Of a DNA stretch of 64,000 nt, positions 1-8,243 are shown one piece after another. The stretch comes from an uncultured Pseudomonadota bacterium (lineage in GTDB: Bacteria > Myxococcota_A > UBA796 > JAFGLY01), in contig CALDOK010000192.1 in assembly GCA_937912125.1 (NCBI GenBank), forward strand, positions 1 to 64,000, in the 5' to 3' direction. Under the pieces are notes generated by a model. That model made no database searches and had not been told where the DNA came from. It worked only from the letters and a program-made list of their open reading frames with translations. A program made the translations under genes and the position numbers. The stretch's first letter is position 1. Every line of letters starts with the position of its first letter.

Positions 1-20
1 GGGGGGGAGGGACCGCTATT

Positions 21-1190
21 CTACGTGACGCGGTAGACCTCGTTCAAGCTGGTCTCGCCCGAGACCACCGCCGCGAAGCCCGCGTCGCGGATGGTGAGGA
101 TGCCTCGCCGGCTGAGTTCCTGCTCGAGGGTAGTGCGGCTGGTGTCGGTGGAGCGCAGCAGATCGGCCAGGCCGGTGTCGAGCTCGACCAGCTCGAACAG
201 GCCCCGGCGACCGATGAAGCCTGTCTGGTTGCAGAGGTGGCAGCTGGACTCTTGGTAGATGTGTTCCACGTGAGCGGGGGCGCCCAGCAGCGTGCGCAGG
301 CCATCGTCCAGGGGAACTGGCGTGCGGCAGTGCTGGCAGAGCACGCGCACCAGGCGCTGGCCCACCAGACAGCGGAGGGCCGAGGCGATGACGTAGCGCT
401 CCACGCCCATGTCGAAGAGCCGGATCACGGTCTCGACGGCGCTGTTGGTGTGCAGCGACGAGAGCACCAGGTGGCCGGTCAGGGCGGCCTTGAAGGCGGT
501 GTCGGCGGTCTCCTTGTCGCGCATCTCGCCCACCATGATGATGTCCGGGTCCTGGCGCAGGATGGCGCGCAGGCCGCGCGCGAAGGTGAAGCCGGCCTTG
601 GGGTTGGTCTGGCCCTGGGTGATGTGCTCGAAGCGATACTCGATCGGATCTTCGAGGGTGACGATGTTGCGCTCGGGGCGCTCGAGGTGGCGCAGCAGAG
701 CGTAGAGGGTCGAGGTCTTGCCGCTGCCGGTGGGGCCGGTGACCAGCACCATGCCGTGGGGGCGGGCCACCACGGCCTCGAGGGCCCGGGCTTGAGCGTC
801 GGGCATGCCCAGCTCGCGCAGCACCAGAGTGGTGACGTGGGAGAGGATCCTCACCACCACCTTCTCGCCGTGCTCGCCAGGGAAGGTGCTGACCCGGAAG
901 CTCGTCTTGTCACCGTTGACCACCTGTGTGAAGGCGCCATCCTGGGGGACCCGCTTCTCTGCGATGTCCAGCGAGCCCATGATCTTGAGCCGGTTGAGGA
1001 CGTGCAGGCGGTGGGACTGGGAGATGGGGGCCTGGTCGTGGAGGATACCGTCGATGCGGTAGCGGACGCGGAAGCTCGAAGCCAGGGACTCGAAGTGGAT
1101 GTCGCTGGCGCGCTGTTGGATCGCCCGGTGCAGGTAGCTGTCCACCAGCCGTGCGAGCCGTCCCTCGTCGCCGTGAACCTGGATTGCCAT
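21..1190 (-). CDS. PilB/GspE-family secretion or type IV pilus ATPase, short form
   Basis: Hexameric traffic ATPase that would power pilus assembly or type II secretion at the inner membrane. An Asp-box-like ASDIHFE lies at residues 28-34, Walker A GPTGSGKTS at 152-160, Walker B with DPDIIMVGE at 214-222, and the conserved SSLHTN at 244-249. Two zinc-type CxxC pairs, CQHC at 285 and CHLC at 317, are typical of PilB/GspE and not of PilT. At 389 residues it lacks the roughly 150-residue N-terminal GspE_N/MshEN domain that usually docks the ATPase to its partner. The start at 1190 gives a sensible N-terminus just before the catalytic N2 region. No other pilus or secretion gene is in the window, so which machine it serves is unknown. 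It lies 47 bases downstream of the porin gene and may be co-transcribed. Confidence 0.9.
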   Translation of the reverse strand: MAIQVHGDEGRLARLVDSYLHRAIQQRASDIHFESLASSFRVRYRIDGILHDQAPISQSHRLHVLNRLKIMGSLDIAEKRVPQDGAFTQVVNGDKTSFRVSTFPGEHGEKVVVRILSHVTTLVLRELGMPDAQARALEAVVARPHGMVLVTGPTGSGKTSTLYALLRHLERPERNIVTLEDPIEYRFEHITQGQTNPKAGFTFARGLRAILRQDPDIIMVGEMRDKETADTAFKAALTGHLVLSSLHTNSAVETVIRLFDMGVERYVIASALRCLVGQRLVRVLCQHCRTPVPLDDGLRTLLGAPAHVEHIYQESSCHLCNQTGFIGRRGLFELVELDTGLADLLRSTDTSRTTLEQELSRRGILTIRDAGFAAVVSGETSLNEVYRVT

Positions 1191-1237
1191 GCTCCCCTTC
1201 CTTGCCGTGGCCTACGGGTGGGGTGTTCGTGTGCGGG

Positions 1238-2437
1238 TCAGAAGCGCAGCTGTGCTTGCAGGCGACCCTCGAAGAGCAGATCGTTGCCGCCGCCGTTGCG
1301 GCAGGCGCCGAGCTCGAGCCCGAGCTTGGTGGCGTGGCCGTCGAGCCAGTACACCACGCCCAGGCGTGCGGCTACGCGGTCGTAGGCGGAGCTGGCCTGG
1401 GCGTCGAACAGCTCGTAGCTGCCGAAGGGTTGGACGCGGCCGACCCGGTAGCCCGCGATGGCGAGCACGCCGTTGCCTGCGGCGGGGTGGTCGGAGTCGA
1501 ACATGGTGTGGGTGCCAGCCAGCAGCACGTTGAGGCTTCGGGCCCCTTCGCGCAGGGGCAGATCCGCCAGCAGGTCGAAGGTGGCGGCGGTGTAGTCGAC
1601 CCGGGTGGCGCTGGAGACGGAGCCGGTGAAGTCCCGCTGCTCGACGTACAGAGCGTCCTGCTGGTGGTCGATGGCCACCCCCGCGGTGAGGACCTTGCGC
1701 GGGCTGCGCAGGCCGTCGGGGCTGGACTCGAGGGCCAGCGCCTGCGTGTGGAAGCCGGCGGGCCCCGCGCCGCCCTGGGGATCGAAGAAGGACCACCCCA
1801 GCCGGGCCGTGACCCGCGGGATGTCATCGGGGTTCAGCGGAGGGGCGTCGGGGGAGCCGTCGCCGTCGTAGTCGGTGGCGTCGTGGCCCTGGGCGGTATC
1901 TACGCCGGCCAGGCCGGCCAGGCGGTACTCCAGGCGATCGCCCAGGATGCGACCGCGGACCATCAAGCCCACGTCGCGGCCGGCGATGCCGTTGGGGTAG
2001 GGGAGCAGGGCGTCGTGGCGGGAAAGATCGAGCTGAGCGCCGTCGCGCTGCATGGCATGCCCTGCCCAAGGGGCCAGCATCAGGCCCGCGTCGAGCTGCA
2101 GCCGAGGCCCCGGGGCCCACTCCAGCCACGCATCGCGCAAGGCGAAGCCCTGGTCCCAGGCACCATCGCGGCCGAAGCCATCGACCCCCAGCTGTGCGAA
2201 GAACGACAGCTGAGGGGTTGGCTGCCCCGACAGGGCAAGGTAGGCGCGCTCGAGCTGGGGGTCGATGCCGTAGCGGGCGCCAGCGCCGCTGTCGGACTCG
2301 TCCACGGCCAGCTCCGGCTGCAGCAGCAGCTCGAGCTGGGCGGCTCCATCCGCGATGGAAGCCGCGCCCGCAGCAGGGGAGACGAACAGGAGCCCGACCA
2401 CCAGCCAAGCCATGGGACCGGACCGCGCTGGGGGCAT
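1238..2437 (-). CDS. Outer-membrane porin-like beta-barrel protein
   Basis: 399 residues with an N-terminal signal peptide (hydrophobic WLVVGLLFVSPAAGAAS at about residues 10-26). The rest is alternating beta-strand sequence, and the protein ends in phenylalanine (AQLRF), the usual terminal signature of barrels inserted by the Bam machinery. The arrangement resembles the phosphate-selective porin O/P group: an early internal segment on the protein's position and size, Asp-rich loops (DYDGDGSPD near residue 190), and paired strands to the end. I therefore call it a porin of that type without claiming a substrate. The start at 2437 is preferred over the Met at 2413 because GGAG lies 6 bases upstream. 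The gene begins 16 bases after the shell-protein gene and precedes the ATPase gene on the same strand. Confidence 0.7.
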   Translation of the reverse strand: MPPARSGPMAWLVVGLLFVSPAAGAASIADGAAQLELLLQPELAVDESDSGAGARYGIDPQLERAYLALSGQPTPQLSFFAQLGVDGFGRDGAWDQGFALRDAWLEWAPGPRLQLDAGLMLAPWAGHAMQRDGAQLDLSRHDALLPYPNGIAGRDVGLMVRGRILGDRLEYRLAGLAGVDTAQGHDATDYDGDGSPDAPPLNPDDIPRVTARLGWSFFDPQGGAGPAGFHTQALALESSPDGLRSPRKVLTAGVAIDHQQDALYVEQRDFTGSVSSATRVDYTAATFDLLADLPLREGARSLNVLLAGTHTMFDSDHPAAGNGVLAIAGYRVGRVQPFGSYELFDAQASSAYDRVAARLGVVYWLDGHATKLGLELGACRNGGGNDLLFEGRLQAQLRF

Positions 2438-2453
2438 CCCTCGCTCCGCGCCG

Positions 2454-3140
2454 CTAGCGGCTGTACTTGGCGTCGTCTCCAGTGACGGTGCGACCCGGGC
2501 CTTCGTCGAGCTCCTTGTTGAGCTTGTCGAGGATGGCCAGGGCGGCCTCGGCGGCGGAGTCGATCTCGGACTCGGGACCCGACATGACCAAGCGCCCGGT
2601 GGCGCCGAAGGGGCGGATGCTGATCAGCTTGATGTTGGCGGCCTTGAGGGCTTCGTTGGCCGCGATGATCAGGTAGGCGGCCGGGGTGATCTCCAGGATG
2701 AAGACCGACTCGTTGGCCAGCACCATGTTGCCCTTGGAGGTGCCCGTGAAGTAGATCGCGTGGTCCTGCTCGATGCCGCGGATGACCATGTTGGTGGCGA
2801 TGGTGACGCGGGCCCGGTCGTACTTGGTGAGGCCCGTCTGGCGGAGCACGGCCTCGCCGGCCTCGACCACCTCGCCCTGATCGGCGTGCTGGATCTGCAT
2901 CATGCCGAAGTGACGCTCGGTGACCACGGAGCCCAGGCGCACGGCGGTGCTCTTGAGCGCCAGGTCGATCATGCGGTGGATCTCCATGGCCGGCGCGAGC
3001 TCCAGCATCAGCGCGGCATCGTACTCGGCCGGGTCGTAGACCCGGTTGTCCTTGGCGATGAACTGAGCCAGCTGGGGCTGCATCTGGTCCACGAACACAT
3101 AGGTCCGCATCTCGAAGGAGGCGTTGTTGTCGTTGCTCAT
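2454..3140 (-). CDS. Tandem BMC-domain shell protein, CsoS1D-like (BMC-T)
   Basis: 228-residue protein with two bacterial-microcompartment folds in tandem. The first spans about residues 38-105 (ALMLELAPAMEIHRMIDLAL) and the second about 144-208 (AAYLIIAANEALKAANIKL, then RPFGATGRLVMSG). The N-terminus (MRTYVFVDQMQPQLAQFI) has the same YVFxDxxQPQL pattern as carboxysomal CsoS1D/CcmP, the trimers whose stacked pores can open and close. A Glu-Arg pair at 75-76 (TERHFG) sits where CsoS1D carries its gating residues. The start at 3140 is chosen because AGGAG lies 7 bases upstream; the frame stays open further upstream, but that part is low-complexity and not protein-like. No RuBisCO, carbonic anhydrase, vertex protein, aldehyde dehydrogenase or other shell gene is nearby, so this is an orphan shell component. 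Family call is good; function here is unknown. Confidence 0.85.
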   Translation of the reverse strand: MSNDNNASFEMRTYVFVDQMQPQLAQFIAKDNRVYDPAEYDAALMLELAPAMEIHRMIDLALKSTAVRLGSVVTERHFGMMQIQHADQGEVVEAGEAVLRQTGLTKYDRARVTIATNMVIRGIEQDHAIYFTGTSKGNMVLANESVFILEITPAAYLIIAANEALKAANIKLISIRPFGATGRLVMSGPESEIDSAAEAALAILDKLNKELDEGPGRTVTGDDAKYSR

Positions 3141-3258
3141 CTGGGACTCCTGGGAGGGAGGGGTCCATAACCGCCGCGAGGGGGGGGTGTCGCGTCGGGA
3201 GGTGGCCCTGAAGCAGGAAGGGCGCACCGAAGTGCGCCTAAGCGAACCCAGGGCAGGT

Positions 3259-4509
3259 CTACTTCCAGGTGTAGCGGGCCAGGCTGCCGCCGTCGTCGTT
3301 GACCACGTACAGCTCGGGCTTGCCGTCGCCGTCCAGATCGCCGATGTTGGCGGCGTGCTCGAAGCCGCCCGACTTCTTCTCGAAGTGGGTGGTGGTCCAG
3401 GTGGCACCGTCCTGGCTGTCGTAGAGGTACAGGCCGGTCTTCATGGCCGCGGCCACCAGCTCCTTGCGGCCGTCGCCGTCGAAGTCCGCCGCCACCATGA
3501 AGCGGGTCTGGCGGTCCTGGATGGTGGCCACGACGACGCTGGTGAAGCTGCCGTCGGGCTGCAGGCTGTACTGGCGGATCTCCACCGGCTTCACGATGGA
3601 CTTGTCGGCGCCCAGGCTGGCCTCCATCACGCCGAACAGCTCGCTCGTGCCGTCGCCGTCCAGATCTGCGGCCAGGATCTCCTTGGCGTGGGTACCATCA
3701 CCGGCGTCCACGATGGAGCGCACGTAGGCCTCGCCGTTCCAGCGGTACATGACGATCTCGCCGTGCTGGCTGGCGTCGGCCTTGTTGCGGTCCGACGGGG
3801 TGGCGAAGAACTCGTTGGCGCCGTCGCCGTCGATGTCGCCGATCTCGATCTCGTGCACGAAGGTGTCGGGCTTGGCGTCGAGCTGGGTGACGGAGCCGTC
3901 GAGCTCGTAGACCGCGATGACGCCCTCGTCGTGGGTGGCCATGACGTACTCGTCGGCCCCGTCGCCGTCGACATCGCCGATCTCCAGGTCGCGGATGCGC
4001 TGGATCTTGCCGCCCCAGGCCTGGGCCCAGAGCTCCTCGGCCGACCAGCCGCCGTCATCGGTCATGGTCCAGGACTTGAGGCGACCCATGGCGTCCTCGG
4101 CGCCGGGCTTGGCGCCGGAGATGGTGAGCACGCGGCCGTCGCGGATGATGGCCTTGTGGAACACGGCGCCGTCGCCGTCGGTCAGCTCGGTGGAGTCCCA
4201 GCCAGCGTCGGTCTTCGTGAGCACCTGCATGGTGGCCGGCTTGGGCACGGGCTTGCCGTCAGGGCCGGTGTCGAAGCGCGCCTCGGAGAGCAGGATGACC
4301 TGCTTGTCACCCAGCACGCCAGCCTCGACGTACCAGGTGATGTGGCTGTCGCTCCACTCCTTGATGAGCTCCTTGGTGAAGGGGCTGTCGTCCACGGGGG
4401 GCGGGGGCGGCGCGGGCACCGGAGCCGGCTCTTGGGAGCAGGCGAGGCAGGCGGCCAGGCCGGCGGCGAGGAGCAGGGGGTCGGCGACCAGGATCTTCGA
4501 GCGGGGCAT
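3259..4509 (-). CDS. FG-GAP/VCBS repeat lipoprotein
   Basis: 416 residues with a lipoprotein signal ending at LAAC (Cys 21) or the nearby Cys 24, followed by a Pro-rich linker. The body is a beta-propeller of FG-GAP/VCBS type: calcium-loop motifs DVDGDGADE, DIDGDGANE, DLDGDGTSE, DFDGDGRKE and DLDGDGKPE recur at roughly 45-60 residue spacing. Such propellers bind calcium and usually act in adhesion or as a scaffold on the cell surface. The start at 4509 has AAGGAG immediately upstream; longer readings of the frame run into non-coding-like sequence. It is divergent from the ZIP transporter gene and lies 118 bases upstream of the shell-protein gene. No catalytic domain is seen. Confidence 0.85.
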   Translation of the reverse strand: MPRSKILVADPLLLAAGLAACLACSQEPAPVPAPPPPPVDDSPFTKELIKEWSDSHITWYVEAGVLGDKQVILLSEARFDTGPDGKPVPKPATMQVLTKTDAGWDSTELTDGDGAVFHKAIIRDGRVLTISGAKPGAEDAMGRLKSWTMTDDGGWSAEELWAQAWGGKIQRIRDLEIGDVDGDGADEYVMATHDEGVIAVYELDGSVTQLDAKPDTFVHEIEIGDIDGDGANEFFATPSDRNKADASQHGEIVMYRWNGEAYVRSIVDAGDGTHAKEILAADLDGDGTSELFGVMEASLGADKSIVKPVEIRQYSLQPDGSFTSVVVATIQDRQTRFMVAADFDGDGRKELVAAAMKTGLYLYDSQDGATWTTTHFEKKSGGFEHAANIGDLDGDGKPELYVVNDDGGSLARYTWK

Positions 4510-4694
4510 GGTTTCTCCTTGTGGCGGGCCGGCTATCCCTACGGTGTGGGGGTCGCAAGGCGGCACCGGACGGGGGGGTGGGGGACACATCGTCAGGCTC
4601 GACCCTTCCCTCCGAATAGACATTGTATTACCAGGCGCCTCGGATCGAGCCTCGCGGACTGTCCCGCGGTGCCGGCATCTCACGGAGGCCCCCC
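4510..4694. promoter_or_regulatory. Divergent intergenic region between FG-GAP lipoprotein and ZIP gene
   Basis: 185 bases separate the two divergent starts and must hold both promoters. The stretch around 4614-4633 (gaatagacattgtattacc) is the only AT-rich patch and contains TACAAT on the minus strand, a plausible -10 box for the lipoprotein gene. I see no convincing -35 box and no clear metal-regulator operator. GGAGG at 4684-4688 is the ribosome site of the ZIP gene. Confidence 0.3.
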
Positions 4695-5564
4695 ATGGAC
4701 GTGTTCTGGTGGATCCTGGGCGGCGGCATCGTGATGAGCTGCATCGCGCTGGTAGGCAGCATCACGCTGATCCTCCCCAAGCGGTACTTCGACAGCATCA
4801 TCCTGCCCTTGGTGGCCATGTCGGCGGGCTCGCTCCTGGCTGGAGCGCTGTTCCACCTCATGCCGGCGGCGGTCGAGGAGATGCCCGGGCTGTCGCCCTG
4901 GGTGTGGTGCATGGTGGGCTTCGGCTCGTTCTTCGCCCTCGAGCAGTTTCTTCACTGGCACCACTGCCACAAGCCCACCCACGACCACAGGGCGCCCCTG
5001 GGCTGGCTGATCCTCATCGCCGATGGCGTGCACAACTTCATCGGCGGGCTGGCGGTGGCCGGCGCCTTCCTGGTGGACATTCGCCTGGGCATGGTGGCCT
5101 GGCTGGCCGCGGCCGCTCACGAGATCCCTCAGGAACTGGGGGACTTCGGGATTCTGATCCACGGCGGCTTCCCCAAGAAGCAGGCCCTGATCTTCAACCT
5201 GCTCTCGGGCTTGACCTTCCTGGTGGGCGGGCTGGTGGCCTGGGGTGTCTCGAGCCAGATCGACGTCTCCTTCCTGATCCCGCTGGGCGCTGGAAACTTC
5301 ATCTACATCGCGGCCGCTGATCTCATCCCCGAGATCAACCGCGAGGGTCGCGCCCGCCGCGCCGTAGTCCACTTCCTCTCCTTCACCGCGGGTGTGGTGC
5401 TGCTGTGGGCCATCGCCGCCTTCATCCCCCACAGCCACGGCTCGGGCGAGCTGCACGAACCGCTTGGGCACGACCACAGCGCTCACGACCACGCCCCGGC
5501 CCTCGAGAACGACCACGAAGGCCACGACCACGAAGGCCACGACCACGAGGGCCACCAGCACTGA
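4695..5564 (+). CDS. ZIP-family divalent metal transporter
   Basis: 289-residue inner-membrane protein with eight predicted membrane segments that would import zinc or other divalent cations. The signature metal-site motifs are both present: HNFIGG in TM4 (about residue 115) and HEIPQE in TM5 (about 141). A short His-rich loop (HWHHCHKPTHDH) lies between TM3 and TM4, and a long His/Asp-rich tail ends the protein (repeats of DHEGH), likely metal-gathering. The start at 4695 is preceded by GGAGG at 4684-4688; the frame upstream has no membrane or family sequence. The gene stands alone on the plus strand and converges on the methyltransferase gene. Which metal is carried cannot be decided from sequence. 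Confidence 0.92.
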   Translation: MDVFWWILGGGIVMSCIALVGSITLILPKRYFDSIILPLVAMSAGSLLAGALFHLMPAAVEEMPGLSPWVWCMVGFGSFFALEQFLHWHHCHKPTHDHRAPLGWLILIADGVHNFIGGLAVAGAFLVDIRLGMVAWLAAAAHEIPQELGDFGILIHGGFPKKQALIFNLLSGLTFLVGGLVAWGVSSQIDVSFLIPLGAGNFIYIAAADLIPEINREGRARRAVVHFLSFTAGVVLLWAIAAFIPHSHGSGELHEPLGHDHSAHDHAPALENDHEGHDHEGHDHEGHQH

Positions 5565-5589
5565 TCCAGCCGCGGGGCGGCGGGGACGG

Positions 5590-6417
5590 CTACTTCACCC
5601 GCTCGAACACGTAGTAGAAGTGGTCGTCGAAGAGCGCGTGCTCGGCATGCAGGACCAGGCCCGCGGCGGCGAAGTTGCGCTGGATGGCTTCGGCCCTGGG
5701 AGCGATGGTCTCGATGGGGTCGCCGGCCTGGTCCACGTGGCCCTCGATCACATGCACCAGGCCACCGGGCTTCATGCCCCCCCGCAGGCCCTGCAGGCTC
5801 TGCAGGCCCCAGTGGGGCAGGGGATCGGCGGTGTAGAAGTGCACGTCCACGAACAGGGCGCGGTCCACGGCGTTCATGGGCAGCCAGGGGGTGTGGCCCG
5901 GGCAGATGTAGGACCGGATCTCGGCCATGGTGGTGGAGTCCCACTCGTTGTCCATGCGGGCCTGCAGCATGTCGACCGCCAGGGGGTCGATGTCTGGAGC
6001 GTAGACCCGCCCCTGGGGCCCCGCGGCCTGGGCCAGGCGGAAGGTGAAGTAGCCAGAGCCGGCGCCGACGTCGGCCAGGATCATGCCCGGCTGGATGCCC
6101 AGCAGCTCGATCACCTTGTCGGGCTGGTTCCAGCTGTCGCGGCCGGGGTTTAGGTAGTCGCTCAGCGTCTGCTCGGACTGGCCTTCCCCCCGCGCCTCCT
6201 CGCGGCTGCGGGTGCTGGGTGGCGGCTTCCAGGTGGCGTCGGTGTAGGGGGGCACCACGGGCACCAGGGTGGCGCCGGGCGGTGGGCCGCCGAGGGGCGT
6301 GTCGGCTGGAGCTCGCTCCTGGGGTGGCGATGGCGCCTGGTAGGCCCCGGCGGGCTCGGGTTGTGGCGAGGAGCAGGCGGCCACGAGGGGCAGCAGCATG
6401 GCAGGGAGACGAAGCAC
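5590..6417 (-). CDS. Lipoprotein-type class I SAM-dependent methyltransferase
   Basis: 275 residues beginning with a lipoprotein signal (MLRLPAMLLPLVAAC) and a Pro-rich linker of about 60 residues. The Rossmann-type methyltransferase domain follows, with motif I DVGAGSGYFTF at about 125-135, an acidic residue at the end of the next strand (APDID), and a post-motif GGMKPGGLVHVIEGH. I chose the GTG at 6417 because GGAGG sits just upstream; the ATG at 6399 is an alternative that would weaken the signal. It is the last gene of the epimerase-cupin-membrane protein cluster, 23 bases downstream. A secreted methyltransferase is odd because the methyl donor is cytoplasmic; the catalytic domain may be moonlighting, or the signal may act as an anchor. 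Substrate unknown. Confidence 0.75.
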   Translation of the reverse strand: MLRLPAMLLPLVAACSSPQPEPAGAYQAPSPPQERAPADTPLGGPPPGATLVPVVPPYTDATWKPPPSTRSREEARGEGQSEQTLSDYLNPGRDSWNQPDKVIELLGIQPGMILADVGAGSGYFTFRLAQAAGPQGRVYAPDIDPLAVDMLQARMDNEWDSTTMAEIRSYICPGHTPWLPMNAVDRALFVDVHFYTADPLPHWGLQSLQGLRGGMKPGGLVHVIEGHVDQAGDPIETIAPRAEAIQRNFAAAGLVLHAEHALFDDHFYYVFERVK

Positions 6418-6440
6418 GGAACCTCCAAGGGGGCTAGAGG

Positions 6441-8243
6441 CTAGATGGCCGCGCCGAGGGCGGCGCTCCAGGCCAGCCCCACCAGGCCCAGGCCCAGGAC
6501 GACGATGCGCACGGGACGCTGGGGCAGCGTGCCCACGCCAGCGCCCAGCGCCACGGCGCTCAGGTGGACCAGGGGCAGGAAGTAGTGGCTGGGGGAGTGG
6601 TCGATGGTGCACAGCAGCAGGGAGTAGCAGCCGGCGGTGAGCAGGATCAGCAGGGATCGGCCCCGGGCGCCCACCAGGGCCAGCAGAGGGGCACCCCCCG
6701 CGTAGACCACCCAGCTCCAGTAGAACCAGGGCGCGCGCGCCAGGAGTACGCCGGGGTTGGCCTCGCCGTGCCAGTGCTCCTGGAAGGTCTCGAACCAGAG
6801 AATCTCGGTCCACTCGCCCAGGTGTCCGCTGGCCAGGCCCGCCAGGGTCGCCAGGGTCAGCAGACCCGAGCCTACCCCCACGGCCGCCAGTGCAGGCCGC
6901 AGCAGGCCCCGGAGCTGGCCCGCCAGCAGGGCCTGCAGCAGGGCGGCGCCTGCGATGAGCACGGCACCCGGGTAGCGCAGCAGGCTCGAGGCGACGGCCA
7001 ACAGGGTGAGCCGCACGGGCCCCCGGGCCAGCAGGGCGGCCATGCCAGCGACGATGGCCGCGGTGTAGAGGGAGTCTGGGAAGTCGAAGCTGCCGGGCTC
7101 GATCATCAAGCGTCCGTGGATGGCGGTGGCCAGGCCTGGCAGCAGCCAGGCGGGCCAGGCAGCTCCAGGACCGGCCAACTCGAGCAGGCGCACGCCGCTG
7201 ATCCCGGTGAGGGCCAGCACCCACAAAAAGAGCAGCGCCGCGCCCTTCTGGTCCCGGTCGATGAGGGCGGAGGGCACGGCCAGCACGTAGGCCCAGAGGG
7301 GGGGCTGGTTGACCGTGGCCCGCAGATCCACCAGGGTGTCCCGGGCCCAGCGCAGGTTCTCGACGATGTTGAGGCACTGGTAGTAGTGCACGAAGCGCAG
7401 CTCGCCCGCTTCGTCCAGGGCCCAGACCGCGTCCTGGCTGGGCACGAGGTAGACCGTGGCAGGGGCGCTGATGCTGATGACCGCAGGCCCCGGCGTCAGC
7501 TCGCCGAAGGCGCCGGCGACGCCCCGATCCAGGTAGCGGGGCACCGGGCCCTCCTCTTCCTGCTCCTGGGGGTCGGACTCCACAACGGCAGAGCCCAGCA
7601 ACGAGCCCTGGCTGATGGAGATCCGGGTGCCCAGGTCGCCGCGGGCCACCGCCAGCAGCGGGCCGTGGCTGGTGGCCACGATGCGGTGTTCGCCGGCGGG
7701 AAGCTCGGCCTTCATGGCCCCCGCCTCGGGCCAGCTGATGGGCTCGAAGTCGGGAGCTTCGAGGGTGGTGCGCTGCCAGGCGCCCTGATCCGGCGCCGCG
7801 TGCCACCAGTACGCGTCCATGGGGCGCACCAGGCCCGGCGCGTGGTTGACGGCCACCAGCGACACGGCCACCACCACGGCCCCCAGAGCAGTGAGCACCC
7901 TGGGATCGGGGATCGGCAGGGGCGATCCACGGCCGCGCCAGGCCAGCGCCAGGCCAGGCGCTCCCCACAGCGCGCTCAGGGCCAGCAGCCACCAGGCCGG
8001 CAGGCCCAGCTCACGCACCACACTGCCGCTGACGACCACCAGGCCGATGCCGATCCATGAGGCGTCCAGGCCCAGCTGCAGGGCGGACGCCGGGGCGCCT
8101 CGCCGGGTGGCGAGCCAGCGGGCCCAGCCCCAGCCTGGCGCCCACAGGATCGCCGGCAGCACCACCAGGCCCAGGACCCAGCCGGGGGCGTCCAGGGCCA
8201 GGCACAGGGCCGCCAGGACCCAGAGCGTCACCGCTGGGATCAA
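6441..8243 (-). CDS. Polytopic membrane protein, probable lipid-linked glycosyltransferase (GT-C type)
   Basis: About 600 residues with roughly a dozen hydrophobic segments and one large soluble loop near residues 140-290. Layout and motifs such as DAYWWH after the early membrane segments and a late RYPGAVL resemble GT39/ArnT-like enzymes, which use polyprenyl-phosphate sugars on the outer face of the inner membrane. No single diagnostic motif proves this. The first codon is uncertain: TTG at 8243 overlaps the cupin stop (TTGA) and has GGAGG 4 bases upstream; GTG at 8231 is the alternative. The upstream part of the open frame overlaps the cupin gene and is not coding. The gene is coupled to the epimerase and cupin genes, suggesting surface-sugar work. 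Confidence 0.6.
   Translation of the reverse strand: MIPAVTLWVLAALCLALDAPGWVLGLVVLPAILWAPGWGWARWLATRRGAPASALQLGLDASWIGIGLVVVSGSVVRELGLPAWWLLALSALWGAPGLALAWRGRGSPLPIPDPRVLTALGAVVVAVSLVAVNHAPGLVRPMDAYWWHAAPDQGAWQRTTLEAPDFEPISWPEAGAMKAELPAGEHRIVATSHGPLLAVARGDLGTRISISQGSLLGSAVVESDPQEQEEEGPVPRYLDRGVAGAFGELTPGPAVISISAPATVYLVPSQDAVWALDEAGELRFVHYYQCLNIVENLRWARDTLVDLRATVNQPPLWAYVLAVPSALIDRDQKGAALLFLWVLALTGISGVRLLELAGPGAAWPAWLLPGLATAIHGRLMIEPGSFDFPDSLYTAAIVAGMAALLARGPVRLTLLAVASSLLRYPGAVLIAGAALLQALLAGQLRGLLRPALAAVGVGSGLLTLATLAGLASGHLGEWTEILWFETFQEHWHGEANPGVLLARAPWFYWSWVVYAGGAPLLALVGARGRSLLILLTAGCYSLLLCTIDHSPSHYFLPLVHLSAVALGAGVGTLPQRPVRIVVLGLGLVGLAWSAALGAAI

Noticed and set aside
2454..5564. Carboxysome or other microcompartment locus around the BMC-T gene
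   Set aside because: No RuBisCO, CsoS2, carbonic anhydrase, BMC-H or vertex protein, and no signature aldehyde or alcohol dehydrogenase, lies nearby.
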